NCBI GenBank assembly: GCA_949752795.1
Contig: OX457060.1
Location: 104,606,949-104,670,948 of the forward strand
Origin: Hyperoodon ampullatus
Lineage: Eukaryota; Chordata; Mammalia; Artiodactyla; Ziphiidae
Direction of reading: 5' to 3'
Length of the DNA stretch: 64,000 nt
Within the stretch, counting starts at the first letter, position 1; each line of letters starts with the position of its first letter. The notes beneath the pieces are model-generated. The model saw nothing but the letters and a program-made list of their open reading frames with translations. It was not told where the DNA came from and did not search any database. This document shows positions 36,772 through 49,099 of the stretch, piece by piece. Made by a program: the position numbers and the translations under genes.

Positions 36772-38577
36772 TCTTTTTTTTATCATTTTCCCAGGTTTAT
36801 TGAAATATTATTGACATAACATTGTGTATGTTTAAAGTGTACAATGTGATCATTTGATACACATATATATTGTGAAATATTTACCACAATAATATTAAAA
36901 CATTCCTCATCTCACATTGTTACCTTTGTTGTTGTTGTTGTCGTCAGCATGAGAATGTTAAAACTCTACTCTCATAGCAACTTCCTAGTGTACAATACAA
37001 TAATGTTAACTAGAGTCACCATGCAGCACCTTAGATCCCCAGAATTTGTTCATCTTCTAACTGAAAGCTTGTACTGTTTGACCAACATCTCCCCATATTC
37101 CCCATCCCTCAGCCCCTGGCAACCACCATACTAATTTCTGTTTCTATGAGTTTGATATTTTTAGATTCCACATGTGAGTTCATAAAGCATTTGTCTTTCT
37201 CTCTCTGGCTTATTTCATTTAGCCAAATGCCTTCAAGGTCCATCCATGTTGTCACAAATGGTAGGATTTCCTTCTCTTATATGGATAAATAATATTCCAT
37301 TCTATAAATATACCTCATTTTCTTTATCCATTCATCTTTCAGTGGACACTTAGGTTATTTCCATGTCTTGACTGTTGTGAAGAATGCTATAGTAAACATG
37401 GAGGTGCAGATATACCTTTGAGATAGTGATTTAATTTCCTTTCAACATATACCCATCAGTAGGATTGCTGAATCATATTGTAGTTGTATTTTTAATTTTT
37501 TGAGAACCCTCTATACTCTTCCAATATTGGTGATACCAATTTATATTCCCACCAACAGTGCACCAGATTTCCTTTTCTACACATCCTTGTCAGCATTTGT
37601 TATCTTTTGTCTTTTTGAGAATAGTCATGCTAACAGATGCGAGACAGTATCTCATTGTGAGTTTGATTTGCATATGCCTGATGGTTAGTGATATAGAGTT
37701 CCTTTTTATGTACTTGTTAGCCATTTCCATGTGTTCTTTGGAAAAAAATGTCTATTCATGTCTTTTGCCCATTTTCTAATTGGATTGCTTGGGGTTTTGC
37801 TGTTGAGTTCCTTATGTATTTTGGGTATTAACCCCTTATAAGATATATGGTTTGCAAATATTTTTACCATTCTATAGATTCCCTTTTCTTTTCCTTAATT
37901 GTTTCTTCTGCTGTGCAGAAGATTTTTAGTTTAATGTAGTAATGCTTGTTGATTTTTGCATTTGTTGCTGGTGTTTTGGGGTTCATATCCAAAAATATCA
38001 TTGCTAAGACCTATGTCAATGAGCTTTTTCTCTATTTTCGTTCTAAAAGTTTTATAAGTTCAGGTCTTATGTTGAAGTCCTTAATTAATTTTGAGTTACA
38101 TTTTGTGAGTGATGTAAGATGACGGTGTAGTTTCATTCTTTTGCAAATGAATATCCAGTTCTCCCAACATCATTTAGTGAAGAAACTATCATTTCCCTAT
38201 TGAGTATTCTTGTCTCCCTAGTTGGCCATATGCATGAGTTTATTTCTGGGCTCTCAATCCTGCTCCATTGGTCTATGTGTCTGTTTTATGCCAGTACCAT
38301 ACTGTGTTTATTACTATAGCTTTGTGATATAATTTGAAATCTGGAAGTGTGATGCCTCCAGCTTTCAAAGATTGCTTTGACTATTTGAGGTCTTTGTAAT
38401 TCCTTATGAAATTTGGGATAGCTCCTTCTACTTCTCTGAAAAATGCCATTGGAATTTTGATAGAGATTGCACTGGATCTATACATGGCTTAGGTATTGGG
38501 GCCATTTTGACAATATTAACTCTTTAGATCCATGAGCATGGGCTATCTTGCAGTTTATTTGTGTCATCTTCAATTTC
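36772..38577 (-). mobile_element. L1 segment A: 3' half with an older-type 3'UTR
   Basis: This reads in reverse from a short poly(T), through a 3'UTR unlike that of the full-length L1 ('tttattgaaatattattgac', 'atagcaacttcctagtgtac'), into ORF2 C-terminal sequence. It breaks off in the reverse transcriptase-distal region at 'gtgtcatcttcaatttcttt'. The reading frame is broken throughout. Confidence 0.85.
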
Positions 38578-39068
38578 TTTTTTTTTAACATCTTTATTGA
38601 AGTATAATTGCTTTACAAGGGTGTGTTAGTTTTTGCTTTACATCAGAGTGAATCAGCTATACATATACATATATCACCATATCTCCTCCCTCTTGCATGT
38701 CTCTCCCACCCTTCCTAACCCACCCCTCTAGGTAGTCACAAAGCACCGAGCTGATCTCCCTGTGCTATGTGGCTGGTTCCCACTAGCTATCGATTTTACA
38801 TTTGGTAGTGTATATATGTCCATGCAGCTGTCTCACTTTGTCCCAGCTTACACTTCCCCTTCCCCATGTGCTCAAGTCCATTCTCTATGTTTGCATCTGT
38901 ATTCCTGTCCTGTGCCTAGGTTCTTAAGAACCACTTTTTTTTTCTTTTTTAGATACCATATATATGTGTTAGCTTACAGTATTTGTTTTTCTCTCTCTGA
39001 CTTACTTCACTCTGTATGACAGTCTCTAGGTCCATCCACCTCACTACAAATAACTAAGTTTCATTTCT

Positions 39069-41379
39069 TTATATGGCTGAGTAATATTCCATTGTATAAT
39101 TGTGCCACATCTTCTTTATCCATTCATCTGTCGATGGACACCTAGGTTGCTTCCATGTCCTGGCTATTGTAAATAGAGCTGCAGTGAACATTGTGGTACA
39201 TGAATCTTTTTCAATTATGGTTTTCTCAGGGTATATGCCCAAGAGTGGGATTGCTGGATTGTATGGTAGTTCTATTTTTAGTTTTTTAAGGAACCTCCAT
39301 TCTATTCTCCATAGTGGCTGTATCAATTTACATTCCCACCAACAGTGCAAGAGGGTTCCCTTTTCTCCACAACTTCTCCAGCATTTATTGTTTCTAGATT
39401 TTTTGATGATGGCTATTTTGACTGGTGTGAGGTGATACCTCACTGTAGTTTTGATTTGCATTTCTCTAATGATTAACGATGTTGAGCATCCTTTCATGTG
39501 TTTGTTGGCAGTCTGTATATCTTCTTTGGAGAAATGTCTGTTTAGGGTTTTCTGCTCATTTTTGGATTGGGTTGTTTGTTTTCTTGATATTGAGCTGCAT
39601 GAGCTGCTTATAAATTTTGGAGCTTAATCCTTTGTCAGTTGCTTCATTTGCAAATATTTTCTCCCATTTTGAGGGCTGTCTTTTCATCTTCTTTATGGTT
39701 TCCTTTGCTGTGCAAAGGCTTTTAAGTTTCATTAGGTGCAATTTGTTTATTTTTCTTTTAATTTCCATTACTCTAAGAGGTGGGTAAAAAAGGATCTTGC
39801 TGTGATTTATGTCATAGAATGTTCTACCTATGTTTTCCTCTAGGAGTTTTATAGTGTCTGGTCTTCCATTTAGGTTTTCAATCCATTTTGAGTTTATTTT
39901 TGTGTATAGTGTTAGGGAGTGTTCTAATTTCATTCTTTTACAGGTAGCTGTCCAGTTTTCCCAGCACCACTTATTGAAGAGGCTGTATTTTCTCCATTGT
40001 ATATTCTTGCCTCCTTTATCAAAAATAAGGTGACCATATGTGTGTGGGTTTATCTCTGGGCTTTCTATCCTGTTCCATTGACCTACATTTCTGTTTTTGT
40101 GCCGGTACCATACCTTCTTGATTACTGTAACTTTGTAGTATAGTCTGAAGTCAGGGAGCCTGATTCCTCCAGTTCCATTTTTCCTTCTCAAGATTGCTTT
40201 CACTATTTGGGGTCTTTTGTGTTTCCATATAAACTGTGAAATTTTTTGTTCTAGTTCTGTGAAAAATGCCATTGGCAGTTTGATAGGTACTGTACTAAAT
40301 CTGTAGATTGCTTTCAGTAGTAGAGTCATTTTCACAATGTTGATTCCTCTGATCTAAGAACATGGTATATCTCTCCATCTGTTTGTATCATCTTTAATTT
40401 CTTCCATCACTGTCTTATAGTTTTCTGCATACAGGTCATTTGTCTCCTTAGGTAGGTTCATTCCTAGGTATTTTATCCTTTTTGTTGCAATGGCAAATGG
40501 GAGTGTTTTCATAATTTCTCTTTCAGATTTTTCATCATTAGTGTATAGGAATGCAAGAGATTTCTTTGCATTAATTTTTTACCCTGCTACTTTACCAAAT
40601 TCATTGATTAGCTCTAATAGTTTTCTGGTAGCCTCTTTAGGATTCTCTATGTATAGTATCATGTCATCTGCAAATGGTGACAGTATTACTAGTATTACTT
40701 TTTCTTTTCCAATTTGGATTCCTTTTATTTCTTTTTCTTCTCTGAGTGCTGTGGCTAAAACTTTCAAAACTATGTTGAATAATAGTGGTGAAAGTGGACA
40801 AACTTGTCTTTTTCCTGATCTTAGAGGAAATGGTTTCAGTTTTTCACCATTGAGAATGATGTTGGCTGTGGGATTGTCATGTATAGCCTTTATTATGTTG
40901 AGGTAAGTTGCCTCTATGCCTACTTTCTGGAGGGTTTTTATACAAATGGGTGTTGAAATTTGTCAAAAGCTTTTTCTGCATCTATTGAGATGATCATATG
41001 GATTTTCTCCTTCAGTTTGTTCATATGGTTTATCACATTGATTGATTTGCATATATTGAAGAATCCTTGCATTCCTAGGATAAGCCCCACTTGATCATGG
41101 TGTATGACCCTTTTAATGTTGGATTCAGGTTGCTAGTACTTTGTTGAGGATTTTTTCATCTATGTTCATCAGTGATATTGGCCTGTAGTTTTCTTTCTTT
41201 GTGACGTCTTTGTCTGGTTTTGGTATCAGGGTGATGGTGGTCTCGTAGAATGAATTTGGGAGTTTTCCTCCCTCTGCTATATTTTGGAAGAGTTTGAGGA
41301 GAATAGGTGTTACCTCTTCTCTAAATGTTGGACAGAATTTGCCTGTGAATCCATCTGGTCCTGGGTTTTTGTTTGTTGG

Positions 41380-41382
<3 letters not shown>
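39069..41382 (-). pseudogene. Broken L1 ORF2 remnant
   Basis: Translated pieces include the Cys/His motif [18 protein letters not shown] (near 39360), a 259-codon open stretch at 39556-40335, and FADDMILY near 40670 with an extra repeat-derived ILV just before it. The endonuclease is deleted. It cannot make a working protein. Confidence 0.88.
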
Positions 41383-41415
<33 letters not shown>

Positions 41416-41555
41416 TGGTACACGGGCCTCTCACTGTTGTGGCCTCTCCTGTTGTGGAGCACAGGCTTCAGACGCACAGGCTCAGTGGCCATGGCTCACG
41501 GGCCCAGCTGCTTCACAGCATGTGGGATCTTCCCGGACCAGCGCACGAACCCGTT
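41383..41555 (-). mobile_element. CHR-type SINE lacking its head
   Basis: T-run and SINE body are present down to 'cgcacgaacccg', then the sequence jumps to L1 ORF1. The last 50 or so bases containing the A and B boxes are missing, and no target duplication is found. Confidence 0.9.
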
Positions 41556-42513
41556 ATTTCCACTCTTTTATCTTCCAGGTCACGTATCCGTTATTCTGCT
41601 ATTGATTCCTTCTAGAGAATTTTTAATTCATTTTTTGTGTTGTTCATCATTGTTTGTTTGTTCTTTAGTTCTTCTAGGTCCTTGTTAAACGTTTCTTGTA
41701 TTTTCTCCATTCTATTCCCAAGATTTTGGATCATCTTTTCTAACATTACTCTGAATTCTTTTTCAGGTAAACTGCTTATTTCCTCTTCATATATTTGGTC
41801 TGGTGGTTTTTTACCTTGCTCCTTCATCTGCTGTGTGTTTCTCAGTCTTCTCATTTTGCTTAACTTACTGTGTTTGGGTTCTCCTTTTCACAGTCTGCAG
41901 TTTCATAGTTCCTGTTGTTTTTGGTGTCTGCCCCCAGTGGCTATGGTTGGTTCAGTGGGTTGTGTAGGCTTCTTGGTGGAGGGGTCTGGTGCCTGTGTTC
42001 TGGTGGATGAGGCTGGATCTTGTCTTTCTGGTGAGCAGGACCATGTCCAGTGGTTTGTTTTGGTGGTGTCTATGACCTTATTATGATTTTAGGCAGCCTC
42101 TCTGATAATGGGTGTGGTTGTGTTCCTATCTTGCTAGTTGTTTGGCATAGGGTTTCCAGCACTGTAGCTTGCTAGTCGTTGAGTAGAGCTGGGTCTTAGC
42201 ATTGAGATGGAGCTCTCTGTGAGAGCTTTTGCCGTTTGATATTACGTGGAGCCAGGAGGTCTCTGATGGACCAATGTCCTGAACTCAGTTCTCCCACCTC
42301 AGAGGCACAGGTGTGACACCTGGCCAGAGCACCAAAACCCTGTCAGCCACATGGCTAAATTAAACTTCCTTGGCCTTTCATAGGTAACCTAACTCAGACA
42401 GAATGGATAGAGATGGGTAGGTGGAACTCATAGAGTCGCAGGCACCTCCAATGCGTCCACTCTGGGCAGCTCCTCCTGGAGAGCCACCTGTGACTTGCAC
42501 AGGATCCCCAGTT

Positions 42514-42528
42514 GGGACATGGATTCTT
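42514..42528. repeat. Right target-site duplication of the composite L1
   Basis: This is an exact copy of 36757-36771, directly after the 5'UTR-like end of segment B. Confidence 0.88.
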
Positions 42529-42632
42529 AATGGTGATATATTTTTTCATTTAGCACACTATATTATTGCAGTTTTTTTTTAATATCCTAAAATAACAAAT
42601 AAAATCAGACATTATCTTTTTCTGATATCACT

Positions 42633-42923
42633 ACTTTAAAAAATTTATTTATTTATCTTTGGCTACGTTGGTTCTTCATTTTTGCATACGGGCTTTCCCT
42701 AGTTGTGGGGAGTGGGGGCTACTCTTTGTTGCCGTGTGTGGGCTTCTCATTGTGGTGGCTTCTCTTGTTGCAGAGAGCAGACTCTAGGGCACGCAGGTTC
42801 AGTATATGTGGCGCACAGGCTTAGCTGCTCTGCAACATGTGGGATCTTCCCAGACCAGGGCTTGAACCCATGTCCCCTGCATTGGCAGGCAGATTCTTAT
42901 CCACTGCCCTTCCAAGGAAGTCC
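42633..42923 (-). mobile_element. Longer CHR-1-like SINE
   Basis: This is the older, about 290-nt form of the tRNA-derived SINE, in reverse: 'tttatttatttatctttggc', 'gggctttccctagttgtggg', 'gcaacatgtgggatcttccc', 'aaggaagtccc'. The duplication 'ctgatatcact' is at 42622-42632 and 42924-42934. Confidence 0.9.
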
Positions 42924-43312
42924 CTGATATCACTTTTTAATAGAAGAATCTTACTAGCAAAATTGCAGCTGAATATTCTGGAATTACTGAAGATTCTTTG
43001 AGCCAGTTTTGTATAATAGTTCATATGAAATAGGTGTAAGGACTGTGATGACAGCAATTGTTCCTGAGAGCCTTCATCACAATGGACATTTGGCCAATGA
43101 GTCCAGGATTTCAGAGTCTGGGCTAAGACATGATTAGTTTGTTGATCTACAGGATTACTTTGTGAATGCCATGTTACATCACATAATAATTTATGTTCCT
43201 AGGAAGACTCCATAGAGGTTTTGAGTAAAGAAATATAGGCATAAGAATAAATGGATTATGAAAGATGGGAGGTAAAGACTATTTTCCTTAGCTACTTCTT
43301 CAGATGATTTTG

Positions 43313-43511
43313 TTTTTTTTCAGTATGCAGGCCCCTCACTATTGTGGCCTCTCCCGTTGCGGAGCACAGGCTCTGGACGTGCAGGCTCAGCGGCCATGGC
43401 TCCTGGGCCCAGCTGCTCTGAGACATGTGGGATCTTCCTGGACTGGGGCACGGACCCACGTCCCCTGCATCAGCAGGCAGACTCTCAACCACTGTGCCAC
43501 CAGGGAAGCCC
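43313..43511 (-). mobile_element. CHR-type SINE with eroded tail
   Basis: A short T-run and SINE body in reverse end at 'caccagggaagccc'. A 16-nt duplication 'tcttcagatgattttg' is exact at 43297-43312 and 43512-43527. Confidence 0.93.
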
Positions 43512-44569
43512 TCTTCAGATGATTTTGAGACAGCAAAATGGGAGTGGGAGGTGAGGGTGCACATGGAAAATGTAGGAGAAGATAGGCCAGCATCACTCCT
43601 CCCTCTGCCTGGTGTTGACCCTGACACTGCAAAAGACTGGCCACTCTCCATCCAGAGGCAGAGTGTAGATAATTTGACATGACACCCATATCTAGGGAGT
43701 GAACATCCACCAAAATGGGGAAATAGTAAGTTTTTTGCCCTTTCTTTGGGCAAACTGTGAGTGGAGTAGCTTTTGAAGAACTCTCCTTTTCTAGTTCTTC
43801 CACTTTGAATAGTGCAGCACAAAGAATCTGCTAGGCATCAGAGAAAGAAAGCTCTGGAAAACTTGCTCTTCAAGTGCTTAGCGTTGAGTGCCTGTTATTG
43901 TAGTTAGTGCCCAGTAAATGACAGAGACTATTGCCATTATCAGTATCTTCATGTTAAGAATGCTTATTCACAAATATGAATATCATTGAGGTTTCCCAGA
44001 GACAGAATTTGGGCTTAGAAATGCCCGTTTCTTTGGAGCTCATGCATCAGTTTGCATGCTTCTGCTGTTTATTATAAACATCATTTCTTTCTATAAAAAC
44101 AGTCACTCTTTAGTACAGTGGTCTACTATAATTTATTATCACACTAAAACTATTTCTACATTATCAGCACTAAAACACTTTACTGTTGAAACAAACAAAC
44201 AGATTAAGGAAAGCTATCATACTTTTCTTGCTTTGGGGTAAGGAAAACAGTAAAAGTAACCATAGATTTAATAAAAGACGTTAGGAAATGAAGTATTCTC
44301 AGAATCTTTTTGTTTAGTCAATTTGGTTACATTTTAAAGAGGACACGTCAAATGGAGGCTAGAATATGTGATCATCCAATTTTGATTTTCCCCTAGTCAT
44401 AGTAAAGTCAGGAAATAGTAAGGTAAGAAAATCTAGCATTCCTTTCCAAGGGAAAAAATAGCTCTTTTTAAAATAGGGTGAAAATGAAATTTTTTTTCTG
44501 GTAAACAATCACAAATATTTTACCTTGCTGAATTTAAGGAAATCAATTTGGGAGAGACTTACTGGCAAA

Positions 44570-44773
44570 ATAGGGGTATGGGGTTAAGAGATACGAATTA
44601 CTACATATAAACTAGATAAGCAACAGGATATATTGTTATTGCACAGGGAATTATAGCCATTATCTTGTAATAATTTTTAATGATATATAATCTGTAAAAA
44701 TTCTGAATCGCTATGCTATACATCTGAAACTAATATCATATTGTAAATAAACTATACTTAAATTTTAAAAAAG
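44570..44773 (+). mobile_element. Cetartiodactyl-type L1 3' end fragment
   Basis: 'ggggttaagagatacgaatt', 'caacaggatatattgttatt', 'gcacagggaattatagccat' and 'tgtaaataaactatacttaa' form the familiar artiodactyl/cetacean L1 3'UTR end, followed by a short A-rich tail. Confidence 0.75.
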
Positions 44774-47101
44774 GAATTGACAAAGAAGATTATAAAATGA
44801 GTTGTTAGGAACAATGTCTCAAATATTTTAAATAAGTGCTGACTTCAAACAGCCTTGAAAGTGTGCTTTAGAGTTACCATTCCGCTCCTGTCAGCCCTAG
44901 AGAGTATATGTATTACTAACTAATCTAAAAATTAACTAGTCATTCCCAAATAAAATCAATCAATTCATTGTGACTGATTAAAGTTAAGTAAATTGCTTTT
45001 CTATCTGCATGACATTTAGGGAAACAATACAAGTATAAACACACACACACATCTCCAAGAAAAATGGCCTGTTCACTGTGGGAGTTTTGGCTGCTGACTT
45101 TCAACTGCTGTCCCCAGAGGTTCCAGGAATCAGGTGATTCAGGATGCAAGCACATAATCCCTTCACACCAATAATTAAGGGCAACACACAGAGTAACTGG
45201 GCTGTGTCAAGAAAACCAGATAATAAACACATGCACACGTGTTAAGCTGCACTACTTTACAGCTCATTCTGTGCAAACACAGTAATTTACATTTCCATTT
45301 TACCACCATGAGTTGCCCTAAGGATAGCACAAAAGTAAAAAGGCCCAGCCAGAGAGGGCAAGGGGACAGGATCTTAGGAGGTGAAGCACATTTCTTTCCT
45401 TTTGAAGCAATATTATAGGATTTGTAACAAGGCTGGAGGGAATAGTTCATAGCTAGAGCTTTTCAAAGTAATACGAAATAAATGGTCTGAAATAAACCAG
45501 CTGTAGCATTAAGACACAGAAAGTTTATGACATGCATATACTTTATGCCCTTGCAGCTAGGATAAAACACATTTCTTTTTTGTTTGGCTATCATAAGGAT
45601 ATTATGCATTTGAAGAAAATTAAAGTTTCAACAAACTCCACTATAAAAAGCAACAGCTAAAGCAGATTGAAGTGATAGAGAAACCTGCTTACAATTGGCA
45701 CGCAGAAATTTATCAGTGCTGCAAGTTCATGAGGTGTATAATTCCTGTATAAAGAACCAAATCAATATGGTCTTGTCCTAAAGACAATATTTACATCGAT
45801 TGTCCAACTCAGATTAAGAACAACTTAATCCACAGGAATGCAACTACTCTGACTAATTTATACATGTTGAATGTGACTCAGTGTTTTGTGGGATTGTGAA
45901 GAAAAAGCTAGGTAAATATCCTGTGATTTGTTCATGCACTCTTTTAAGACTTTTGAGTTGGTAACCTAACTAATCTGGAATGAGATATTGATATTAGGAA
46001 GGAGACACTTGGGCTTTTTTGTGAATTATTCTACAATGACTTCAATGAGATGGACAAAACAAACAGTGCTCTCTGCAAACTCTGCCATTCTCTCCATCCT
46101 ACTTCAATTTACATTTTGGAAAACATTTTTGTTTTTTTTTCCATCTACTATATTCCTCCTACATGGTAGCAACAGGTCATCAAGTTTTTACTGTAAAACT
46201 ACAACTTTTAGATGGAAAGCAAATTACTGACACAAAGTATGTTGAACTGAAAGTTATTTTCAGAAAGCAAAAGTGAAAGCCAAAGAAACTAATGCTTACA
46301 AGACTATATTAGTTACATTGAGATTATTTGAGAGCATATAGGCATGAGTATGGTTTCTGTACTAATTTCCATGAGAACATGCTATTCCCTTTAAGGCTGA
46401 TGATTAGTAATTGCCACAATAACCCAGCCATAGTTTGGAAAAGCAAAATACCTGGAATGATTTGTTTCACCAGAAGAAAAAAAAATGAGTCTTTTTATTA
46501 GATATAAACACTTTGTTTCTTAAAAGAGTATTTCTTTCAGAGAAATATTAAAAAGAGACTAAATTGATTGGTATTAAAATAAGGGACAAAAGCCCTGGCT
46601 TTCCTACCAGTTGAATATCATATAACTCCAAAATAAACAGTTTATTCTAAAGGCTCTTCCCTGGTTGGTTGACAAAGTGGAGTAAGTCGTTTCACATAAA
46701 CAGAGGTTGTTTATATTTACTTGGCAGTTAGGAAAGGGAAAAGGCTCCTATTTAGATTTTAGCAAATAGTTAGTAATAAGGAAATTGAAGATATGCTTTG
46801 CCTTTTAGCCACGCAGAGCCAACTATAGTATCTACTCCCCATCATGTGCATTATTTAAATATAAACCACCAGTTACCCTTCACGTTAGCTTAAGTATGCT
46901 GAAATGCAGCCATGTAAAAATTACTTAATGCAGAGCCGTGGATTCCCTTCTCTGGTTAAAATAAATTTGACTTGCTCAATTTTCCCATAAAACTACTTTT
47001 GAATTCTCTTTGTCAGGGGGGAAGTTATCCAATTACAAATCAACAACTGCTAAAACTGAAATGGTAAAGCCAAAACGGCAGCAAATAGTTTAGAAACTTA
47101 C

Positions 47102-47169
47102 AATGTCCATTCCCAAAATGAAGTCTTTTTTCATCCGCACCATGTTTTGACTTGTTATAGCCACAAAGC
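47102..47169 (-). CDS. EPHA3: EPHA3 exon 9: start of the cytoplasmic juxtamembrane region
   Basis: This 68-nt exon completes an Arg codon and reads LCGYNKSKHGADEKRLHFGN followed by GH, ending with the first base of a Leu codon. The Arg/Lys-rich run just inside the membrane fits a stop-transfer sequence. The acceptor is CCTCTAG and the donor CATT|GTAAGT. GADEKRLHFGNGH is distinctive for EPHA3. The Asn between GY and KSK is at a position where I recall length or residue differences between mammals, so the three-base difference from the human exon as I remember it is noted but not asserted. Phase is consistent on both sides (exon 8 AG|G, exon 10 T|TA). Confidence 0.93.
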
Positions 47170-47861
47170 CTAGAGGTAAATCAAAGGAAGAGAACACAGA
47201 AAGAAAATATACTTAAAACAATTATCTATGTTCAGAATGTGCAAAGCACAAAAAATAAAGCATTTTGCACAAACAATTAAGTGCTTTAGTGAAAGTTTAA
47301 TGACTTCATATTTTCTAAATCCTCTAGAGAAAGCCTCTTTCTCTGGGGACCCTGGAGAGCTGCCTAATGAGGAGATATGGAGAGATGCTTCCCCACTGTG
47401 CAGACCCCTTCAGTTCAGTTTTTATAATGGCCCTAGAAAGTGTTTATAGTATTTTTTTTAAACGACTGCTGTTAGAATGAATGAAGGGTAAAGTTTTCAT
47501 TGTTAGTGATTAGTGCTGTGCAGTGTTACCAGTGTTCTGGGTGAGAAAGTGTCAGGGAAATCTGGGGTGTATTTGATGAGAGAAGGGATAATTGAAAAAA
47601 GAAAGTAAAAACCAAGAGTGAGGTCAAAAGAAGTGGTGGGTGTTGGAGACTGGGGCAAGAATTTAATGAAAAAAAGAAACTCAAAACTAAAGATGGAGAA
47701 TCAAAAGAAAGGGAGGAAAAAAAGAAAGATCTACAATACAAGTGGAGACATTCTTATTGTTAAAATATTTTACTGACCACACTTTTCATATTTTAGTGGC
47801 AACTGAGGGGAGCAAGCAATGCAATAATGAAAGTGAGTCATAAAACAGACTGTGAACTCAC
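47170..47861 (-). other. EPHA3: EPHA3 intron 8
   Basis: This is the shortest intron, 692 nt. Purine-rich stretch at 47580-47740; no mobile element recognised. The close spacing of the transmembrane and juxtamembrane exons is usual for the family. Confidence 0.9.
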
Positions 47862-47964
47862 CTCCCAATCAAAACGTAGGTGACAACTGCGAGGAGAATA
47901 ATTGCTACTGCCGCTGAAATGGCAATCATTACCACTTGGCTATTTTCCCCAGAAATGGAGAAAG
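47862..47964 (-). CDS. EPHA3: EPHA3 exon 8: transmembrane segment
   Basis: This 103-nt exon encodes FSISGENSQVVMIAISAAVA and then IILLAVVTYVLIG, preceded by the last two bases of a Ser codon and followed by the first two of an Arg codon. The stretch from about VVMIAIS to YVLIG, roughly 23 residues, is uniformly hydrophobic and is the single membrane-spanning helix; the SISGENS part is the short extracellular stalk. The acceptor is AACCTCACAG and the donor GGGAG|GTGAGT. Exon 9 lies only 692 nt away and supplies the G of the split Arg codon. The helix start matches what I recall of human EPHA3; the Ala and Thr in LLAVVTY appear to be species differences, but that comparison is from memory. Confidence 0.95.
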
Positions 47965-48504
47965 CTGTGAGGTTGGAGAGAAAAAATAAGAAATGACCAG
48001 GCATTAACACATCGTAACTAACATCTACGTGAAAACGTTGATAAATTAAGTCCTATTTATTTTGCTTTTACCTAAAATATGGCTTGCTGTCTGATACAAT
48101 GTAAAAAGAATTCTTCACTGAGTGTAAAAAAGAGACATTTTGTATAATTTTACTTGAAATTTCTGATTAATAAGATTAAATACTCTGCTTTCATTGACAT
48201 CAATCAAAACTATTTGGGCATCTACTGCATAAAATATGCTGGACTGGTTTTCTCTATACTCATTGGCAAGAAACTCATCAAATAAACAGTAATTATCAGA
48301 GAAATATAGGGAATAGGTAAGATTTCCCAGAATGAAACTATAAAAGCGTTCTGATTAGCTTGTTTAGTCTCCAGTATCTGTATTTATTTAAAAGGTGGTA
48401 TAATACCTGTCCTATGGACCTCAACACATCTTACCAAAAAATTGTTCCTGTCCCTGTATTTCCTGCCTTTCTAGATGGCCCATCACTCATTCACTCACCA
48501 ACAT

Positions 48505-48836
48505 GAGGTATTGGCAAAAATTGTCCAGGAGCCAAATCTGGCCTGCCATCAGTTTTTGTATAGCTCAGAAGCTTAGAAGAATTTACATTTTTTTAATGGT
48601 TGCAAAAAGTCAAAAGAAGATTCTGTGATATATGAAAATTATATAAAATTCAAATTTTTGTGTCTATCAATAAAATTACATTGGAACACAGCCACATTCA
48701 TTTATTTGTACATTGTCTATGGCTGCTTTTATGCTACAATTAGCCAAGTTAGGTAGGAGCAACAGAGACTGTATGTACAGAAAGCTTAAAATATTTATTC
48801 TCTAGCCCCTTACAGAAAATGTTTACTGACCCTTGA
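48505..48836. mobile_element. hAT-like non-autonomous DNA transposon remnant
   Basis: The left end 'gtattggcaaaaattgtcc' and the right end 'acagaaaatgtttactgacc' are imperfect inverted repeats of each other. Between them are 'ggaacacagccacattcatt', 'attgtctatggctgctttta' and 'gcaacagagactgtatgtac', a combination I know from a common mammalian hAT family but will not name further. Confidence 0.65.
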
Positions 48837-49012
48837 TCTAAACCAATAATTCTCTAACTTTAATGTTCACATACATCATTTGAGGACCTTTTGGAAAAAG
48901 CAGTTTCTGATTCAGTCAGTCTGGAGTGGGGACTGAGACTGTGCATATCTTATGAGCCCCCAGTGATGCTGATGCTGCTGATTCCAGCCTATAACATTTT
49001 GAGTAGCAAAGA
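48837..49012. mobile_element. MER5A-like hAT-Charlie remnant
   Basis: 'taattctctaactttaatgt', 'agcagtttctgattcagtca' and 'cccagtgatgctgatgctgc' follow the MER5A layout. It abuts the previous element. Confidence 0.65.
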
Positions 49013-49099
49013 TGTAGACCATAAATATAAAGTCACCTTGTCCTCTCCCTCTCCTGATTTTTCTATATCCAATTAATCACCAAATTCTTTTAAATACTT

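Larger units (their letters stand above)
38578..42513 (-). mobile_element. L1 segment B: 3' end to 5'UTR with internal deletion
   Basis: This starts with poly(T) and the same 3'UTR type as 13879-21263, continues through ORF2 (39069-41382), is interrupted by a partial SINE, resumes in ORF1 (41556-41860), and ends in 5'UTR-like sequence that matches about 15560-15720 of the full-length element. By hand comparison with the full-length L1, roughly one base in eight to eleven differs. Frameshifts and stops break both ORFs. About 2 kb of L1 (equivalent to 16378-18402) is missing. Confidence 0.88.
35705..47101 (-). other. EPHA3: EPHA3 intron 9
   Basis: This is the longest complete intron here, 11397 nt. 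Half of it is the composite L1 at 36772-42513. Two further SINEs follow at 42633 and 43313, and an L1 tail at 44570. 44780-47100 shows no repeat I can name. Confidence 0.88.

Noticed and set aside
39100..40906. Plus-strand open frames of 67-138 codons
   Set aside because: They are antisense shadows of the L1 ORF2 remnant; similar frames appear opposite ORF2 at 18832-19290 and 20344-20562.
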